Assembly: GCF_900110245.1 (NCBI RefSeq)
Contig: NZ_FOCZ01000005.1
Span: 62,001-126,000 of the forward strand
DNA length: 64,000 nt
Direction of reading: 5' to 3'
Origin: Niastella yeongjuensis
Lineage (GTDB): Bacteria > Bacteroidota > Bacteroidia > Chitinophagales > Chitinophagaceae
Positions 25,141-34,349 of this stretch are shown in pieces. The notes beneath the pieces were generated by a model. That model did no database searches. It saw nothing but the letters and a program-made list of their open reading frames with translations, and was not told the DNA's origin. The position numbers were made by a program, and so were the translations under genes. Positions within the stretch are counted from its first letter, which is position 1; the number at the start of each line of letters is the position of its first letter.

Positions 25141-28100
25141 TTACTCGGCCATCCTCACTTCCTTCTTCTTTAGTGCTTCCAGTTTTTGCCTGCCATAGGA
25201 GAACCGGGTAATGATCACAAACAGTACCGGCACAATAAAGATCGATAACAGGGTAGCCGAGAGCATGCCGCCAAAAACCGTCCACCCGATGGTTTTACGC
25301 GCGTTGGCGCCGGCACCGCTGGCAAACACCAAAGGCAGTACTCCCAGTATAAATGCCAGGGAGGTCATAAGAATGGGCCGTAAACGAAGTTTTACTGCTT
25401 CCAGGGTAGAGGCTAAGAGCTCCTGCCCCCTGTCCACCCGTTCTTTGGCAAACTCAACGATCAGAATGGCGTTCTTGGCCGCCAAACCGATGAGGGTAAT
25501 TAATCCTATCTGGGCATATACGTTATTGGAAAGGTCTTTTATGAAAGTAAGGGTAAGAATGGCCCCAAAGGCGCCAATAGGCACCGCCAGCAATACAGAA
25601 AATGGCACCGACCAGCTTTCATACAACGCAGCCAGAAACAGGAATACAAATGCCACAGACAGTGCGAAGATGTACACTGTTTTTGACCCGGCATTTATCT
25701 CTTCCCGGCTTAACCCCGAAAACTCATAACCATAGCCGGTAGGCAATACTTTGTCGGCCACCTGTTGTAAGGCTGTAAGGGCATCACCGCTGCTATACCC
25801 TTCTTTTGATCCGCCGTTTACTTCAGCAGACCTGAACAGGTTATAGTGCTGGATCAGCGGGGCGCTTTCTGTACTGGTGTAAGTGGTCAATGCACTAAGC
25901 GGTAACATATTCCCTGCCGCATTACGCACATAATATCGCTGCAGCTCGCTGATATCGCCCCGGAAAGTGGTGTCTGCCTGGGCTACCACCCGAAAGTTCC
26001 TTCCATAAATATTAAAATCGTTTACATAGCGGCTGCCCAGGAACGTTTGCATGGTATTGAATACGTCAGCAATAGAAACCCCCAACTTTTTACATTGTTC
26101 CCGGTCCACATTTACCTGGTAACCGGGCGTACGGGCAGTGAAAAATGAAAATGCCCGGTTTATCTCTGGCCGTTTATTGGCCTCTACCACAAAATTCTGT
26201 ACTACTTTTTCAAAGGTCTTCAGGTCATCCGTGCTTTCGCGTTGTTGTAATTCAAAGGTAAATCCCGCTGTTTGTCCCAACCCGGGTATGGGCGGTGGCG
26301 GAATAACTACTACATTGGCATTTTTAATGGCCGATAACTTCTTTTGTATTTCTGCAATGACGCCGTTTATCTGCAGTTGTTTATCTTTTCTTTCATCCCA
26401 GGGTTTCAATTGAGTAAACACGGTGCCCGCGTTCGGTTTGGTGGAGAAGGTAACCACATTCAATCCGCCCAGGGCAGCATAGTGTGCCACGGCCGGCATG
26501 CTTTTCAAAGTGTTTTGAATGGTGTTCAGCACATCGATACTGCGGGTGGTTGAAGAGGCTTCGGGCAGCTCGTAAGTGATGTATACACGGCCTTCATCTT
26601 CTGTTGGAATAAAACCCGTAGGCTTATTTTTAAACAGCAAAAAAGTACCTATCAGTATACACGCCAGCAATATAACTGCATAGCGTGCGCCTTTGATAAA
26701 CCGGTTCACACCGCGGCCATAAGAATCGGTTGTGCGTCCAAACCATACATTAAACTTATAGAAGAACCAGTTAAGGCCTTTTGCATCTTTAGAGATATGT
26801 GTAGGCTTTAATAACAGGGTGCATAAAGCCGGCGTAAGCGAAAGCGCAATAAATGCCGAAAGCAATACCGAAATGGCAATGGTAATGGCAAATTGCTGAT
26901 ACAGCCTGCCCACAATGCCCGGCACAAAACCTACCGGTATAAATACCGAAGCAAGAATGAGGGCAATGGCTACCACCGGTCCCGAAATATCGGCCATAGC
27001 GGCTACAGTAGCATCTTTGGCTGACATCCTTTGCGCTTCCATATAATGCTGTACCGCTTCCACCACCACAATGGCATCATCTACCACAATACCGATCGCC
27101 AGTACAAAACCAAACAGCGTAAGCGTATTGATGGTAAAGCCAAGCGGAATAAAAAATATAAAGGTACCAATGATACTAACCGGAATGGCAAGTACCGGAA
27201 TGAGGGTGGCCCGCCAGTTTTGTAAAAACAGGAACACTACCAGCACCACCAGTGCCAATGCCTCCAGCAGGGTTTCCACTACTTCATGTATGGAAACCTT
27301 TACCACTGATACGGCTTCAAAAGGAATAACATAATCTACATCGGAGGGAAAAGATTTTTTTAACCGGTCCATTACATCGTATACTCCCTGTGCGGTCTCC
27401 AATGCATTGCTGCCAGGCGCCTGGTAAACCAGCAGGTAGGAAGCCCGTTGACCATCTACATAAGAGTTATTTGAATAATTGAATTTGCCCAACTCTACTC
27501 TGGCCACATCTTTCAGGTAAACAATGGATCCGTTTTGCGGATTGCTGCGCACCACAATTTCTTTAAACTGGTCGGCGGTAGTAAGCCGGCTGTTGGTAAA
27601 TACGGTATATTCAAAAGTCTGCACCGAGCGTTGCGGCGGCGCACCTACTGAACCGGCAGCAACCTGTATGTTCTGCTCCGTCAGCGCGGCAATCACTTCA
27701 TTGGCGGTGATGCCTAATTGCGCCAGTTTATCGGCCTGCAGCCAAACCCGCATACTAAAATCATCTGCCCGGGTAAATACATCACCTACGCCTTTCACGC
27801 GCAACAGGGCATCCTTTACATAGATATTGGTAAAATTGTCTAAGAAGGGCACCGCGTGTGTTCCTTTAGGTGAGAACATGGCCACCAGCATCAGGATACT
27901 GGGATTACGCTTACGGGTGGTAAGCCCAAGCCGTTTCACGTCGTCGGGCAATGAAGGCGTAGCCACGCTTACCCTGTTTTGTACGTCCAGGGCGGCTATA
28001 TCAACGTTGGTACCTACTTCAAAAGTTACGTTCATGGTGGTACGGCCATCACTGGTACTGTTACTTTGTAAAAAAGCCATTCCGGGCGTGCCATTTATCT

Positions 28101-28305
28101 GCGTTTCAACGGCCGTGGTGGTCGTCTGTTCAACCGTTTGGGCATCGGCGCCGGTGAACGCCCCCGTTACCTGAACCACAGGCGGCGTAATATTGGGATA
28201 TTGCGCTACAGGTAAACCGTCCATGGCCAGTAAACCTGTCATTACAATCACAATAGAGATCACTATAGCGGTTACCGGTCGTTTTATAAATGTATTAGCG
28301 ATCAT
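25141..28305 (-). CDS. RND efflux pump inner-membrane permease (HAE1/AcrB family)
   Basis: 1,054 residues, the normal AcrB length. It has the family N-terminus (FIKRPVTAIVISIVIVMTG), the porter phrase QYPNITPPVVQVTG, the TM4 proton-relay segment with two Asp (GFVLAIGIVVDDAIVVVEAV, about 397-416), and the late helix phrase LIGLAAKNAILIVEFAKE with the relay Lys (about residue 940). Twelve helices in two halves and large periplasmic loops are evident. It is driven by the proton gradient and exports drugs or other amphiphiles with the adaptor and TolC proteins encoded just upstream. Third gene of the operon, 27 bp after the adaptor stop. Confidence 0.97.
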   Translation of the reverse strand: MIANTFIKRPVTAIVISIVIVMTGLLAMDGLPVAQYPNITPPVVQVTGAFTGADAQTVEQTTTTAVETQINGTPGMAFLQSNSTSDGRTTMNVTFEVGTNVDIAALDVQNRVSVATPSLPDDVKRLGLTTRKRNPSILMLVAMFSPKGTHAVPFLDNFTNIYVKDALLRVKGVGDVFTRADDFSMRVWLQADKLAQLGITANEVIAALTEQNIQVAAGSVGAPPQRSVQTFEYTVFTNSRLTTADQFKEIVVRSNPQNGSIVYLKDVARVELGKFNYSNNSYVDGQRASYLLVYQAPGSNALETAQGVYDVMDRLKKSFPSDVDYVIPFEAVSVVKVSIHEVVETLLEALALVVLVVFLFLQNWRATLIPVLAIPVSIIGTFIFFIPLGFTINTLTLFGFVLAIGIVVDDAIVVVEAVQHYMEAQRMSAKDATVAAMADISGPVVAIALILASVFIPVGFVPGIVGRLYQQFAITIAISVLLSAFIALSLTPALCTLLLKPTHISKDAKGLNWFFYKFNVWFGRTTDSYGRGVNRFIKGARYAVILLACILIGTFLLFKNKPTGFIPTEDEGRVYITYELPEASSTTRSIDVLNTIQNTLKSMPAVAHYAALGGLNVVTFSTKPNAGTVFTQLKPWDERKDKQLQINGVIAEIQKKLSAIKNANVVVIPPPPIPGLGQTAGFTFELQQRESTDDLKTFEKVVQNFVVEANKRPEINRAFSFFTARTPGYQVNVDREQCKKLGVSIADVFNTMQTFLGSRYVNDFNIYGRNFRVVAQADTTFRGDISELQRYYVRNAAGNMLPLSALTTYTSTESAPLIQHYNLFRSAEVNGGSKEGYSSGDALTALQQVADKVLPTGYGYEFSGLSREEINAGSKTVYIFALSVAFVFLFLAALYESWSVPFSVLLAVPIGAFGAILTLTFIKDLSNNVYAQIGLITLIGLAAKNAILIVEFAKERVDRGQELLASTLEAVKLRLRPILMTSLAFILGVLPLVFASGAGANARKTIGWTVFGGMLSATLLSIFIVPVLFVIITRFSYGRQKLEALKKKEVRMAE

Positions 28306-28332
28306 AAAGTAGCTTCTTGAAAATGAGCAATA

Positions 28333-29469
28333 TTACTTCGCAGCAGAAGGGGCCGATGCATTTGGTTGCCCAACCTGAACAGGCGCTCCTTCTTTTAATT
28401 TTTGCAGGCCATCGGTAATAACCTGTTCCCCTGCTTCCACTCCGTTGTTCACAACAACCAGGTCGCCAATTCTGGCGCCCAGGCTTACCTTTTTCTGATG
28501 GGCCGCCTTGCCATCGGTAGTATAAACAAAGTATTCCCCCATTTGCTCCACAACAGCTTTCTGGGGTATCAGTACTTTTTCTGTATTGGCATTGTTTAAG
28601 ATCTGCACATTGGCCGTCATCCCAGCTTTCAGGTCACTTTGTTTATTGGGAAAAACCAGCCGGGCTATTATTGTACCCGTTTGCGGATCAACAGCCCGGT
28701 CAATTAAATAGATCTGGCCGGGGTGCGGGTATGTTTCCTGTCCGGGCAAAATCAGTTTGAAAGTAGAATCTTTTGTTCCGCCGTTTTTTCTTTGTAATTG
28801 CTCAAACCGGTACAGGTCTTTTTGATCTATCGACAGGTCAACAGCCATGGGGTCATCGGATGAAATGGTATTCAACAGGGTTTGTCCGGCCGATACGGCC
28901 GTTCCCAGTTTGGCCAGTGAGATACCGATGGTACCATCGAAGGGTGCATAAATGGTGGTATACCGTAAACCGGTTTGAACACTGGTGACGTTCGCCTGGG
29001 CTGCAGCTACCTGTTTTTTCGCAGCTTCCAGGGCGGCATCGGCATAATCTACCTGCTGTCTGGCAATGGCATCATGTTTTTCCAGCTCATGGTAGCGGTC
29101 CGCATCCTTTTGCGCTTTCGTCAGGTTGGTTTCCTGCACCTGTAAATTGGCCTGGGCCTGTTGATAATTGGCTACATATTGCTGCTGGTCTATAGTATAT
29201 AACTTCTGCCCTTTTTTTATCCTGCTGCCATCCTTGAAAAAGATGCCGGTCAAATAACCATTCACCTGTGGCCGCAGCTCAACCTGGTTCAGCGGGGTTA
29301 CGGTAGCCGGATATTGATCATAATATGCTGCCTTGCCTTTGATTACGGTATATACATTTACCGGAACGGGGGGCGGGGTGGCTGGCTGGCTGGCCTTATC
29401 ATCTTTACAGGACGACAAAAGCCAACCGGCTGCGGTTATTATAATTGCCCATGAAAGCTGTTTGTTCAT
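28333..29469 (-). CDS. RND efflux periplasmic adaptor lipoprotein (MFP family)
   Basis: 378 residues from ATG 29469. The frame is open further up (to 29520) but that would overlap the TolC gene, and 29469 gives a clean lipoprotein signal (MNKQLSWAIIITAAGWLLSS followed by Cys21). A second ATG two codons upstream (29475) is equally possible. The lipoyl/barrel-sandwich half (QVNGYLTGIFFKDGSRIKKG, YAPFDGTIGISLAKLG) brackets an alpha-helical hairpin rich in Gln and Ala (about 90-165); a membrane-proximal domain ends at KLKEGAPVQV. It links the permease to the TolC channel. Middle gene of the operon. Confidence 0.93.
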   Translation of the reverse strand: MNKQLSWAIIITAAGWLLSSCKDDKASQPATPPPVPVNVYTVIKGKAAYYDQYPATVTPLNQVELRPQVNGYLTGIFFKDGSRIKKGQKLYTIDQQQYVANYQQAQANLQVQETNLTKAQKDADRYHELEKHDAIARQQVDYADAALEAAKKQVAAAQANVTSVQTGLRYTTIYAPFDGTIGISLAKLGTAVSAGQTLLNTISSDDPMAVDLSIDQKDLYRFEQLQRKNGGTKDSTFKLILPGQETYPHPGQIYLIDRAVDPQTGTIIARLVFPNKQSDLKAGMTANVQILNNANTEKVLIPQKAVVEQMGEYFVYTTDGKAAHQKKVSLGARIGDLVVVNNGVEAGEQVITDGLQKLKEGAPVQVGQPNASAPSAAK

Positions 29470-29485
29470 ATGCATTAGCTTTTTA

Positions 29486-30826
29486 TCAGTACGATAAGGT
29501 ACCGAGTGCTTTTTCAACATCTATTTTACTTGATAATACCGTGTATAATGAATTGTAATAGTTCAGTTGTGTAGCGCGCAGTTCAGTTTCTGCAACAATA
29601 ACGTCCAGGTAGGTTTTGATCCCCGACTTATATTGTAATGCCAGGGTGTTGTACACTTCATTGGCAAGGTCAAGGTTTTCTTTCTGCGCATAAAATTCAC
29701 TGAGGTTGCTTTTATAGGTGGCCAATGCCTGACTGTACTCGGAACTGATATTATTTTTAAGGTCCGTCATTTCTACCTCATTCCGTTTTAACTGCAGGTT
29801 GGCCTGCCTGATATTATACATTCTTTTTCCACCCTGAAATAATGGCCAGGCTAATTGCACCCCGACATATGAATTGGGGAACGAATGGCTGAACAACTTT
29901 GAGAATTCATCGCTCTGGTAAACGACGTTATAATAACCAAAGCCCGACAACGTGGGAATAAAACTCCATTGATTGTATTTGACATTTGCCTGCAGCAGCC
30001 GTTGCTGGGTTTGCAATTGCTGATATTCTATGCGGCTTTCATAACGAATATGTTGTAACGTATCGAGCGCGATCTCTACTTCCATATGGGCCGTATCGAA
30101 TGACAACTCCAACAACTGTTCGGCCGGATACCCCATTTGCATTTTAAGGTAGGCGTACTTGGCAACCAGTTGGTCCTGCGCCCCCTTGCGTTGGGCTTTT
30201 ACATTGTTCAACGATATCCCCGCCCGTTTATAATCGGTTTTATCTACCAGCCCGCCCTGATACTGGTAGAACGCATCTTTCAAACTGCGGTCAAGGCGGG
30301 TAATGGTTTCTTCCAGTACCTGTATCTGCTCCTGGGTAAGCAGTACATCGTAAAACGCCTTTGAAATGGCGGCTGCTACGTCAATTTTATTGGCGGTAGT
30401 GGTTTGCCGGGCCGAAAGGCGAACATCCCGGGCCGTACGGGTTGCCAGCAATACATCGCGGTTAAAAATAGTTTGCGTTAATGCCAGTTGCGGCGTTGAA
30501 TAATTTCGCACTCCTGTTTGTAACTCCCGTTTGGGCCCATTGGGATTGGTAAGATCGGGAAAAATAGTAACCGGCATTTTCAGATAATGCTGATAGTTAG
30601 CCGTAATGTTCAGCTGTGGATACCAGTCGGCCAGTTTGTCCTTGATAGTGGTTTCAGTAATATCTTCATCGATTTTGGAAGCCCTGATAGCAGGTTGATG
30701 TTCCAGTCCATACCGGATACAGTTAGGCAGGGTCGCTTCCTTCAGCGTGGTATCATTTATTGCCTGAGGGTACAATAATGAAGGGTACAGTATCAATAAC
30801 AGCAGCAAAGAAGATACTCCATTCAT
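29486..30826 (-). CDS. TolC-family outer-membrane efflux channel
   Basis: 446 residues. Signal peptide (MNGVSSLLLLLILYPSLLYP, then Q). Two OEP repeats: LPNCIRYGLEHQPAIRASKI onward (about 30-225) and a second half from about 240, with the coiled segment KRNEVEMTDLKNNISSEYSQ and the family end pattern YKSGIKTYLDVIVAETELRA. It forms the trimeric channel through the outer membrane. It is the first gene of the tripartite operon TolC-adaptor-permease. A 20-bp direct repeat sits 40-70 bp upstream of its start. Confidence 0.93.
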   Translation of the reverse strand: MNGVSSLLLLLILYPSLLYPQAINDTTLKEATLPNCIRYGLEHQPAIRASKIDEDITETTIKDKLADWYPQLNITANYQHYLKMPVTIFPDLTNPNGPKRELQTGVRNYSTPQLALTQTIFNRDVLLATRTARDVRLSARQTTTANKIDVAAAISKAFYDVLLTQEQIQVLEETITRLDRSLKDAFYQYQGGLVDKTDYKRAGISLNNVKAQRKGAQDQLVAKYAYLKMQMGYPAEQLLELSFDTAHMEVEIALDTLQHIRYESRIEYQQLQTQQRLLQANVKYNQWSFIPTLSGFGYYNVVYQSDEFSKLFSHSFPNSYVGVQLAWPLFQGGKRMYNIRQANLQLKRNEVEMTDLKNNISSEYSQALATYKSNLSEFYAQKENLDLANEVYNTLALQYKSGIKTYLDVIVAETELRATQLNYYNSLYTVLSSKIDVEKALGTLSY

Positions 30827-30865
30827 AGAACGTGTAATAACAGGTGAATTAATAACGGCAAAAAA

Positions 30866-30896
30866 ATTGGGTAGGAATAAAAACGATTGGGTAGGA
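30866..30896 (-). promoter_or_regulatory. Direct repeat, 20-bp period, upstream of the RND efflux operon
   Basis: ATTGGGTAGGA occurs at 30866-30876 and again at 30886-30896, exactly 20 bp apart (two helical turns), with similar following bases (ATAAAAACG, GTAAACGG). It is 40-70 bp upstream of the TolC start. It looks like a tandem binding site for a regulator with direct-repeat recognition. No matching regulator gene is adjacent. Confidence 0.45.
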
Positions 30897-31192
30897 GTAA
30901 ACGGTAAAATTAACAGACCGGCTGATTAAATGTTACTATGCGGTCATTAACAATGAATTAAAATTAAGAAAATTCAATAAAAAAGACTCATTTGGGAAAT
31001 TGAGGCAGAAAAAAGATTTATCCGGGGCCGCATTTTCTTTCATTGAATTGCCTTCACATTATTCAATTCTTCCATGCTGCCCCTAAGCCGCCCTGGCAAA
31101 ATACGCCCTTCGTTGCCTGTTGTAGCATTGTTCCCTGGGAAACGCTACATTATTTTTTAACCACCTTGTGCAGGCAAGGAAAAATTCCTTTT
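30897..31192. other. Intergenic region between the RND operon and a barrel gene
   Basis: No gene-like frame apart from a non-convincing in-frame extension of the downstream gene (31043-31192). The region should hold the RND promoter (minus) and the barrel promoter (plus). A minus-strand TAATTTTA at 30906-30913 is a partial -7 match only. Confidence 0.4.
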
Positions 31193-31771
31193 ATGAAGAA
31201 GCTATTTCTTTCATTATCCGCATTGTTATTCGGAATTATGATGACGCAGGCGCAGCTGGTAATTAAGCCGGCCGTCGGAGTTAATTTTACCGACCTGTCG
31301 AAAGATGAATCAAGTGGCGAATTTAAGGCCAGAACGGGTTGGCAGATCGGCGGTTCCATTGTGTTTGGAGAGAAGAAATTCTATCTTGAACCGGGCGTCT
31401 TTTATGTTCAGAAATCGAGCAAATTCGATTCATCAGGCAGTTCCCTTGAAGACCTTGAATTCAATATAAGCGGTATTCGCATTCCTGTAACAATCGGATA
31501 CTCTTTGGGCAAAGAAACTTCGGCGGTCAAAATGCGCATTTTTGGCGGCGGGTCGGCCTTTATAATGACCAACACTAAAAATATAAACAAAGACGACCTA
31601 AAGAATGCCTCCTGGGGTTTATATGCCGGGGCCGGCATTGATTTTTCCATGTTTTTCCTGGAAGGATCTTATGAATGGTCGCTGACCAATGTAAGCGACG
31701 ACATTGACAATATCGATGTTGGCAAAACGAGGACCATCTTTATTCAGGCCGGCATCCGGATAAAATTATAA
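31193..31771 (+). CDS. Small outer-membrane beta-barrel protein (PorT-like)
   Basis: 192 residues from ATG 31193; the open frame reaches back to 31043, but only this start gives a signal peptide (MKKLFLSLSALLFGIMMTQA, then Q) and it is preceded by AAGGAAAAA. Barrel strands: VIKPAVGVNFTDLS, GWQIGGSIVFGEKKFYLEPG, IRIPVTIGYSLG, MRIFGGGSAFIMT, WGLYAGAGIDFSMFFLEGSY, ending IFIQAGIRIKL. Typical 8-strand Bacteroidota barrel; function unknown. Confidence 0.85.
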   Translation: MKKLFLSLSALLFGIMMTQAQLVIKPAVGVNFTDLSKDESSGEFKARTGWQIGGSIVFGEKKFYLEPGVFYVQKSSKFDSSGSSLEDLEFNISGIRIPVTIGYSLGKETSAVKMRIFGGGSAFIMTNTKNINKDDLKNASWGLYAGAGIDFSMFFLEGSYEWSLTNVSDDIDNIDVGKTRTIFIQAGIRIKL

Positions 31772-31895
31772 GTAACTGTTTTAGGCGTAATACGGGAAAA
31801 ATTATCTACGTACCCGGTCAGCTCACCACAATTTTAGTAATGGTATTGAAATTGTACTTTCTGAGCAGCACCTTCCAACAAATTGAGTTACGCCT

Positions 31896-33209
31896 ATGAG
31901 CAAGCAAATCCTGAAACCTGTTTATGCCCCCCTGTGGATATTTGTATACTGCTGCGCACTGATTGCCTGTAATAAAGGAACTTTCAATGAATATAGTGGC
32001 ACTGGCAGCGGCGAAAAAGCAGGTACAGAGAACACGGGCAATCCCGACATTCTTTATATTCAAACAAATAATTACGAAAAAGGACAGAACGCGATCCTTG
32101 CCTATAAAGTATACAATGAAGGCCATCCCACCCTGATGGAAGAAGGCCCGTTCTTAACCGGTGGCTCGGGCCTGTACGGCACGCAGGCCGCGGGTTGTTA
32201 TGAATCGGACCATGAAGTGGTGATAACGAACGACAAACGTTTTCTGCTAACCGTTAATTCGGGCGATAACACCATTTCGGTATTCGCCATCCAGCCAGGC
32301 GGTACGTTAAAGCTGGTACCGGGTGCGCCGTTTTCTTCCAATGGAGAAACACCCGTGAGCATTGCACAATGGAAACAATATTTTATTGTACTAAATAAAA
32401 GCGACAATCCCGGAGTACCTTCCTCCTCGGCGCCTAATTATTCCGTGTTTACATTAGGAAGCAATGGAACGTTAACACCTGTGAGTAAAATGGAGGTGCG
32501 GTGGGGCATTTCACCCGGGCAGGTACTGGCATCCCGTACCGGCCCGTTTGTATATGGCGCCAACACCTGGGGCTATAATTATACGCCGCCGGGAAGCAGA
32601 CTGAACCTGTTTTCTATTGCCGCCGATGGCGTATTGACAGACGGCCCTGAAGCGCCGGCCATCGATCCGCAGCGACCGGGTGCATTGGGTTTGTGTCAGA
32701 GCTGGCGGCAGAATGTATTATATGTGGCCTTTCCATTCGGAGGCCGGTTCAGCTATTACGATATGAATACAACCACCGGCGCACTTACACATGTGGGTGA
32801 TGCGGATGCCCGCCCCGGGTGCAGCCGCTTTTGTTCAGACAATGCCAATAACCGCTTATTTACCGCCAATACAAACGATAATTCGGTAAGCATGTTCGAA
32901 ATAAGCAACGCCCGCGCCCCACGTAAATCGGGTGAGCTTGCACTTAAGAACAGCGGGCCGGTATACAACACCCAGCATTATGGCAGCAGCACCAGCAGCG
33001 CCTGTGTTTCACTGGCTACCAGCAGTAGCGACCAGCTACTGTATGTTGTTTCCCAACATACCAACCCCGACCTCTCCATTGGCAATTTCAATTACCTGCA
33101 TGTGCTGCATATTGTTTCCGCCGGTTTAGAGGAATGGGATGAACCGGTTGAGTTGCCCGTTCCCAATAACTACCGGGCAAGGGGTTTGGCCGTTTTACGA
33201 TTGAATTAG
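31896..33209 (+). CDS. Lactonase-like beta-propeller lipoprotein
   Basis: 437 residues. Lipoprotein signal with lipobox A-L-I-A-C (Cys26). Residues about 50-435 form a seven-bladed propeller of the 6-phosphogluconolactonase type: FLLTVNSGDNTISVFAIQPG, then YSVFTLGSNGTLTPV, LFSIAADGVLTDG, YDMNTTTGALTHVGD, LFTANTNDNSVSMFEI, with the repeating G-x-L-x-x-V blade ends. Enzyme activity is not implied: many such proteins are non-enzymatic. The gene has its own strong terminator. Confidence 0.85.
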   Translation: MSKQILKPVYAPLWIFVYCCALIACNKGTFNEYSGTGSGEKAGTENTGNPDILYIQTNNYEKGQNAILAYKVYNEGHPTLMEEGPFLTGGSGLYGTQAAGCYESDHEVVITNDKRFLLTVNSGDNTISVFAIQPGGTLKLVPGAPFSSNGETPVSIAQWKQYFIVLNKSDNPGVPSSSAPNYSVFTLGSNGTLTPVSKMEVRWGISPGQVLASRTGPFVYGANTWGYNYTPPGSRLNLFSIAADGVLTDGPEAPAIDPQRPGALGLCQSWRQNVLYVAFPFGGRFSYYDMNTTTGALTHVGDADARPGCSRFCSDNANNRLFTANTNDNSVSMFEISNARAPRKSGELALKNSGPVYNTQHYGSSTSSACVSLATSSSDQLLYVVSQHTNPDLSIGNFNYLHVLHIVSAGLEEWDEPVELPVPNNYRARGLAVLRLN

Positions 33210-33238
33210 TGAATCAATTACATAAGATCAGAAAGGCG

Positions 33239-33275
33239 AAGTATCCCTGCCGTTACGGTCAGGGATACTTTTTTT
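33239..33275 (+). terminator. Strong terminator after the propeller lipoprotein gene
   Basis: Perfect 11-bp stem AAGTATCCCTG / CAGGGATACTT around CCGTTACGGT, followed by a T-run to 33275. Confidence 0.92.
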
Positions 33276-33283
33276 GTTAAAGT

Positions 33284-33338
33284 CTACGAATTATTCGTAG
33301 TAAATACGAATTATTCGTACGTTTACGAAACATTCGTA
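33284..33338 (+). promoter_or_regulatory. Three tandem palindromic operators upstream of the GLPGLI gene
   Basis: TACGAATTATTCGTA at 33285-33299 (extended to 17 bp by flanking C/G) and at 33305-33319, and TACGAAACATTCGTA at 33324-33338. The starts are 20 and 19 bp apart, so all three lie on about the same face of the helix. A candidate promoter (TTCG 33294-33297, 20 bp, TACGTTTA 33318-33325) falls inside the array and the ATG is at 33354. The layout is that of a repressor operator. Symmetric short-arm operators are used by BlaI/MecI-type repressors among others; the family is inference and no such gene is in the window. Confidence 0.7.
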
Positions 33339-33353
33339 ACTCAACTTGTAACA

Positions 33354-34259
33354 ATGAAAAGAACCCATCTGTTTTTTGCACTCCTGATAACTTTATTTAC
33401 AGCGCTATCGGCCACAGCACAGGAAGGTGAGCCGGTGCAGGTAACCGTTACTTATCAGTTTATTCACATAAACGATACTAATCACCGGGAGAACCCCATT
33501 AAAGAAAACCTGTCCCTTTGCGTTGGTGAACACAGCAGTAAGTATACCAATGCTATCAATGAAGTTTACCTTTGGAAATCAGTACAGGCTAAGCGGATGA
33601 TGCCCACTGTACCGCCCGAGAAAAGGTATGTAGCCAAAGGCACTCCACCCGCCTTCGTTTACGGACCCGGTTATACTTATGACTGCCTATTTCAATATCA
33701 GAAAGACAAGAAGCTGTATAAAGTAGCTCAGGTGGGCGCCATATACTATCTTATTGAATCACCATTACCTAAAATAAACTGGAAGCTGGATAAGGAGACC
33801 CGTACCATTGGCGATTATACCTGTCAGAAAGCCGTTGGCGATTTTGCCGGTCGCACCTATACAGCCTGGTTTACTACAGCACTTCCCTTTCGCAGCGGGC
33901 CCTGGAAATTGAATGGCCTGCCCGGTTTAATATTGGAAGCCAGCGATTCCAGAAATGAAGTATCCTTCCTGTACAAGACCATCAGCAAGGATACTGCCTA
34001 TAGAGATACCGAGCTGATCTATAAAGACGACCTGGTAAAGGCCGGTGAGAAAGCCTATGAACATGCTTTTGATACCTATCTCAATGATCCTATGGGTGTA
34101 GTGATCGCGCAACGGCCGGACGTACAGAAAGTCAGACTGGCCTTCATAGATTCAACCGGAAAATTAGTCGCAGACGAAAAGGCCCAGGTTAAACTGGAAC
34201 AATACAGAAAAGAAAGGAATGCCAATTACAACAACCCGCTTGAGTTAAAAAAACAATAG
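33354..34259 (+). CDS. GLPGLI family protein
   Basis: 301 residues. Signal peptide (MKRTHLFFALLITLFTALSA, then TAQ). The defining motif G-L-P-G-L-I-L-E-A lies at about 187-195, preceded by the typical W-x-L-x-x-E-T-R-T-I-G-D-Y-x-C-Q-K-A (about 141-160) and the Y-T-A-W-F-T segment. Family function is unknown, but members are regularly found next to TonB/outer-membrane-barrel genes, as here (barrel gene 90 bp downstream). Transcription is probably controlled by the palindromes at 33284-33338. The two genes likely form one unit, interrupted by a hairpin. Confidence 0.92.
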   Translation: MKRTHLFFALLITLFTALSATAQEGEPVQVTVTYQFIHINDTNHRENPIKENLSLCVGEHSSKYTNAINEVYLWKSVQAKRMMPTVPPEKRYVAKGTPPAFVYGPGYTYDCLFQYQKDKKLYKVAQVGAIYYLIESPLPKINWKLDKETRTIGDYTCQKAVGDFAGRTYTAWFTTALPFRSGPWKLNGLPGLILEASDSRNEVSFLYKTISKDTAYRDTELIYKDDLVKAGEKAYEHAFDTYLNDPMGVVIAQRPDVQKVRLAFIDSTGKLVADEKAQVKLEQYRKERNANYNNPLELKKQ

Positions 34260-34286
34260 CCCTTATGATCTCCGGAAATTAGGACT

Positions 34287-34312
34287 GGTCCTCCCGAGGC
34301 ATCGGGAGGACC
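34287..34312 (+). other. Perfect 11-bp hairpin between the GLPGLI and barrel genes
   Basis: GGTCCTCCCGA, loop GGCA, TCGGGAGGACC. There is no T-run, so it is not a classical terminator; it may stabilise or partly attenuate the two-gene transcript. The core ATCGGGAGG also occurs in the hairpin at 39865-39892. Confidence 0.55.
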
Positions 34313-34349
34313 CGGGGATCCTTTACCCAAACCATAGCCAGGTTATAGC

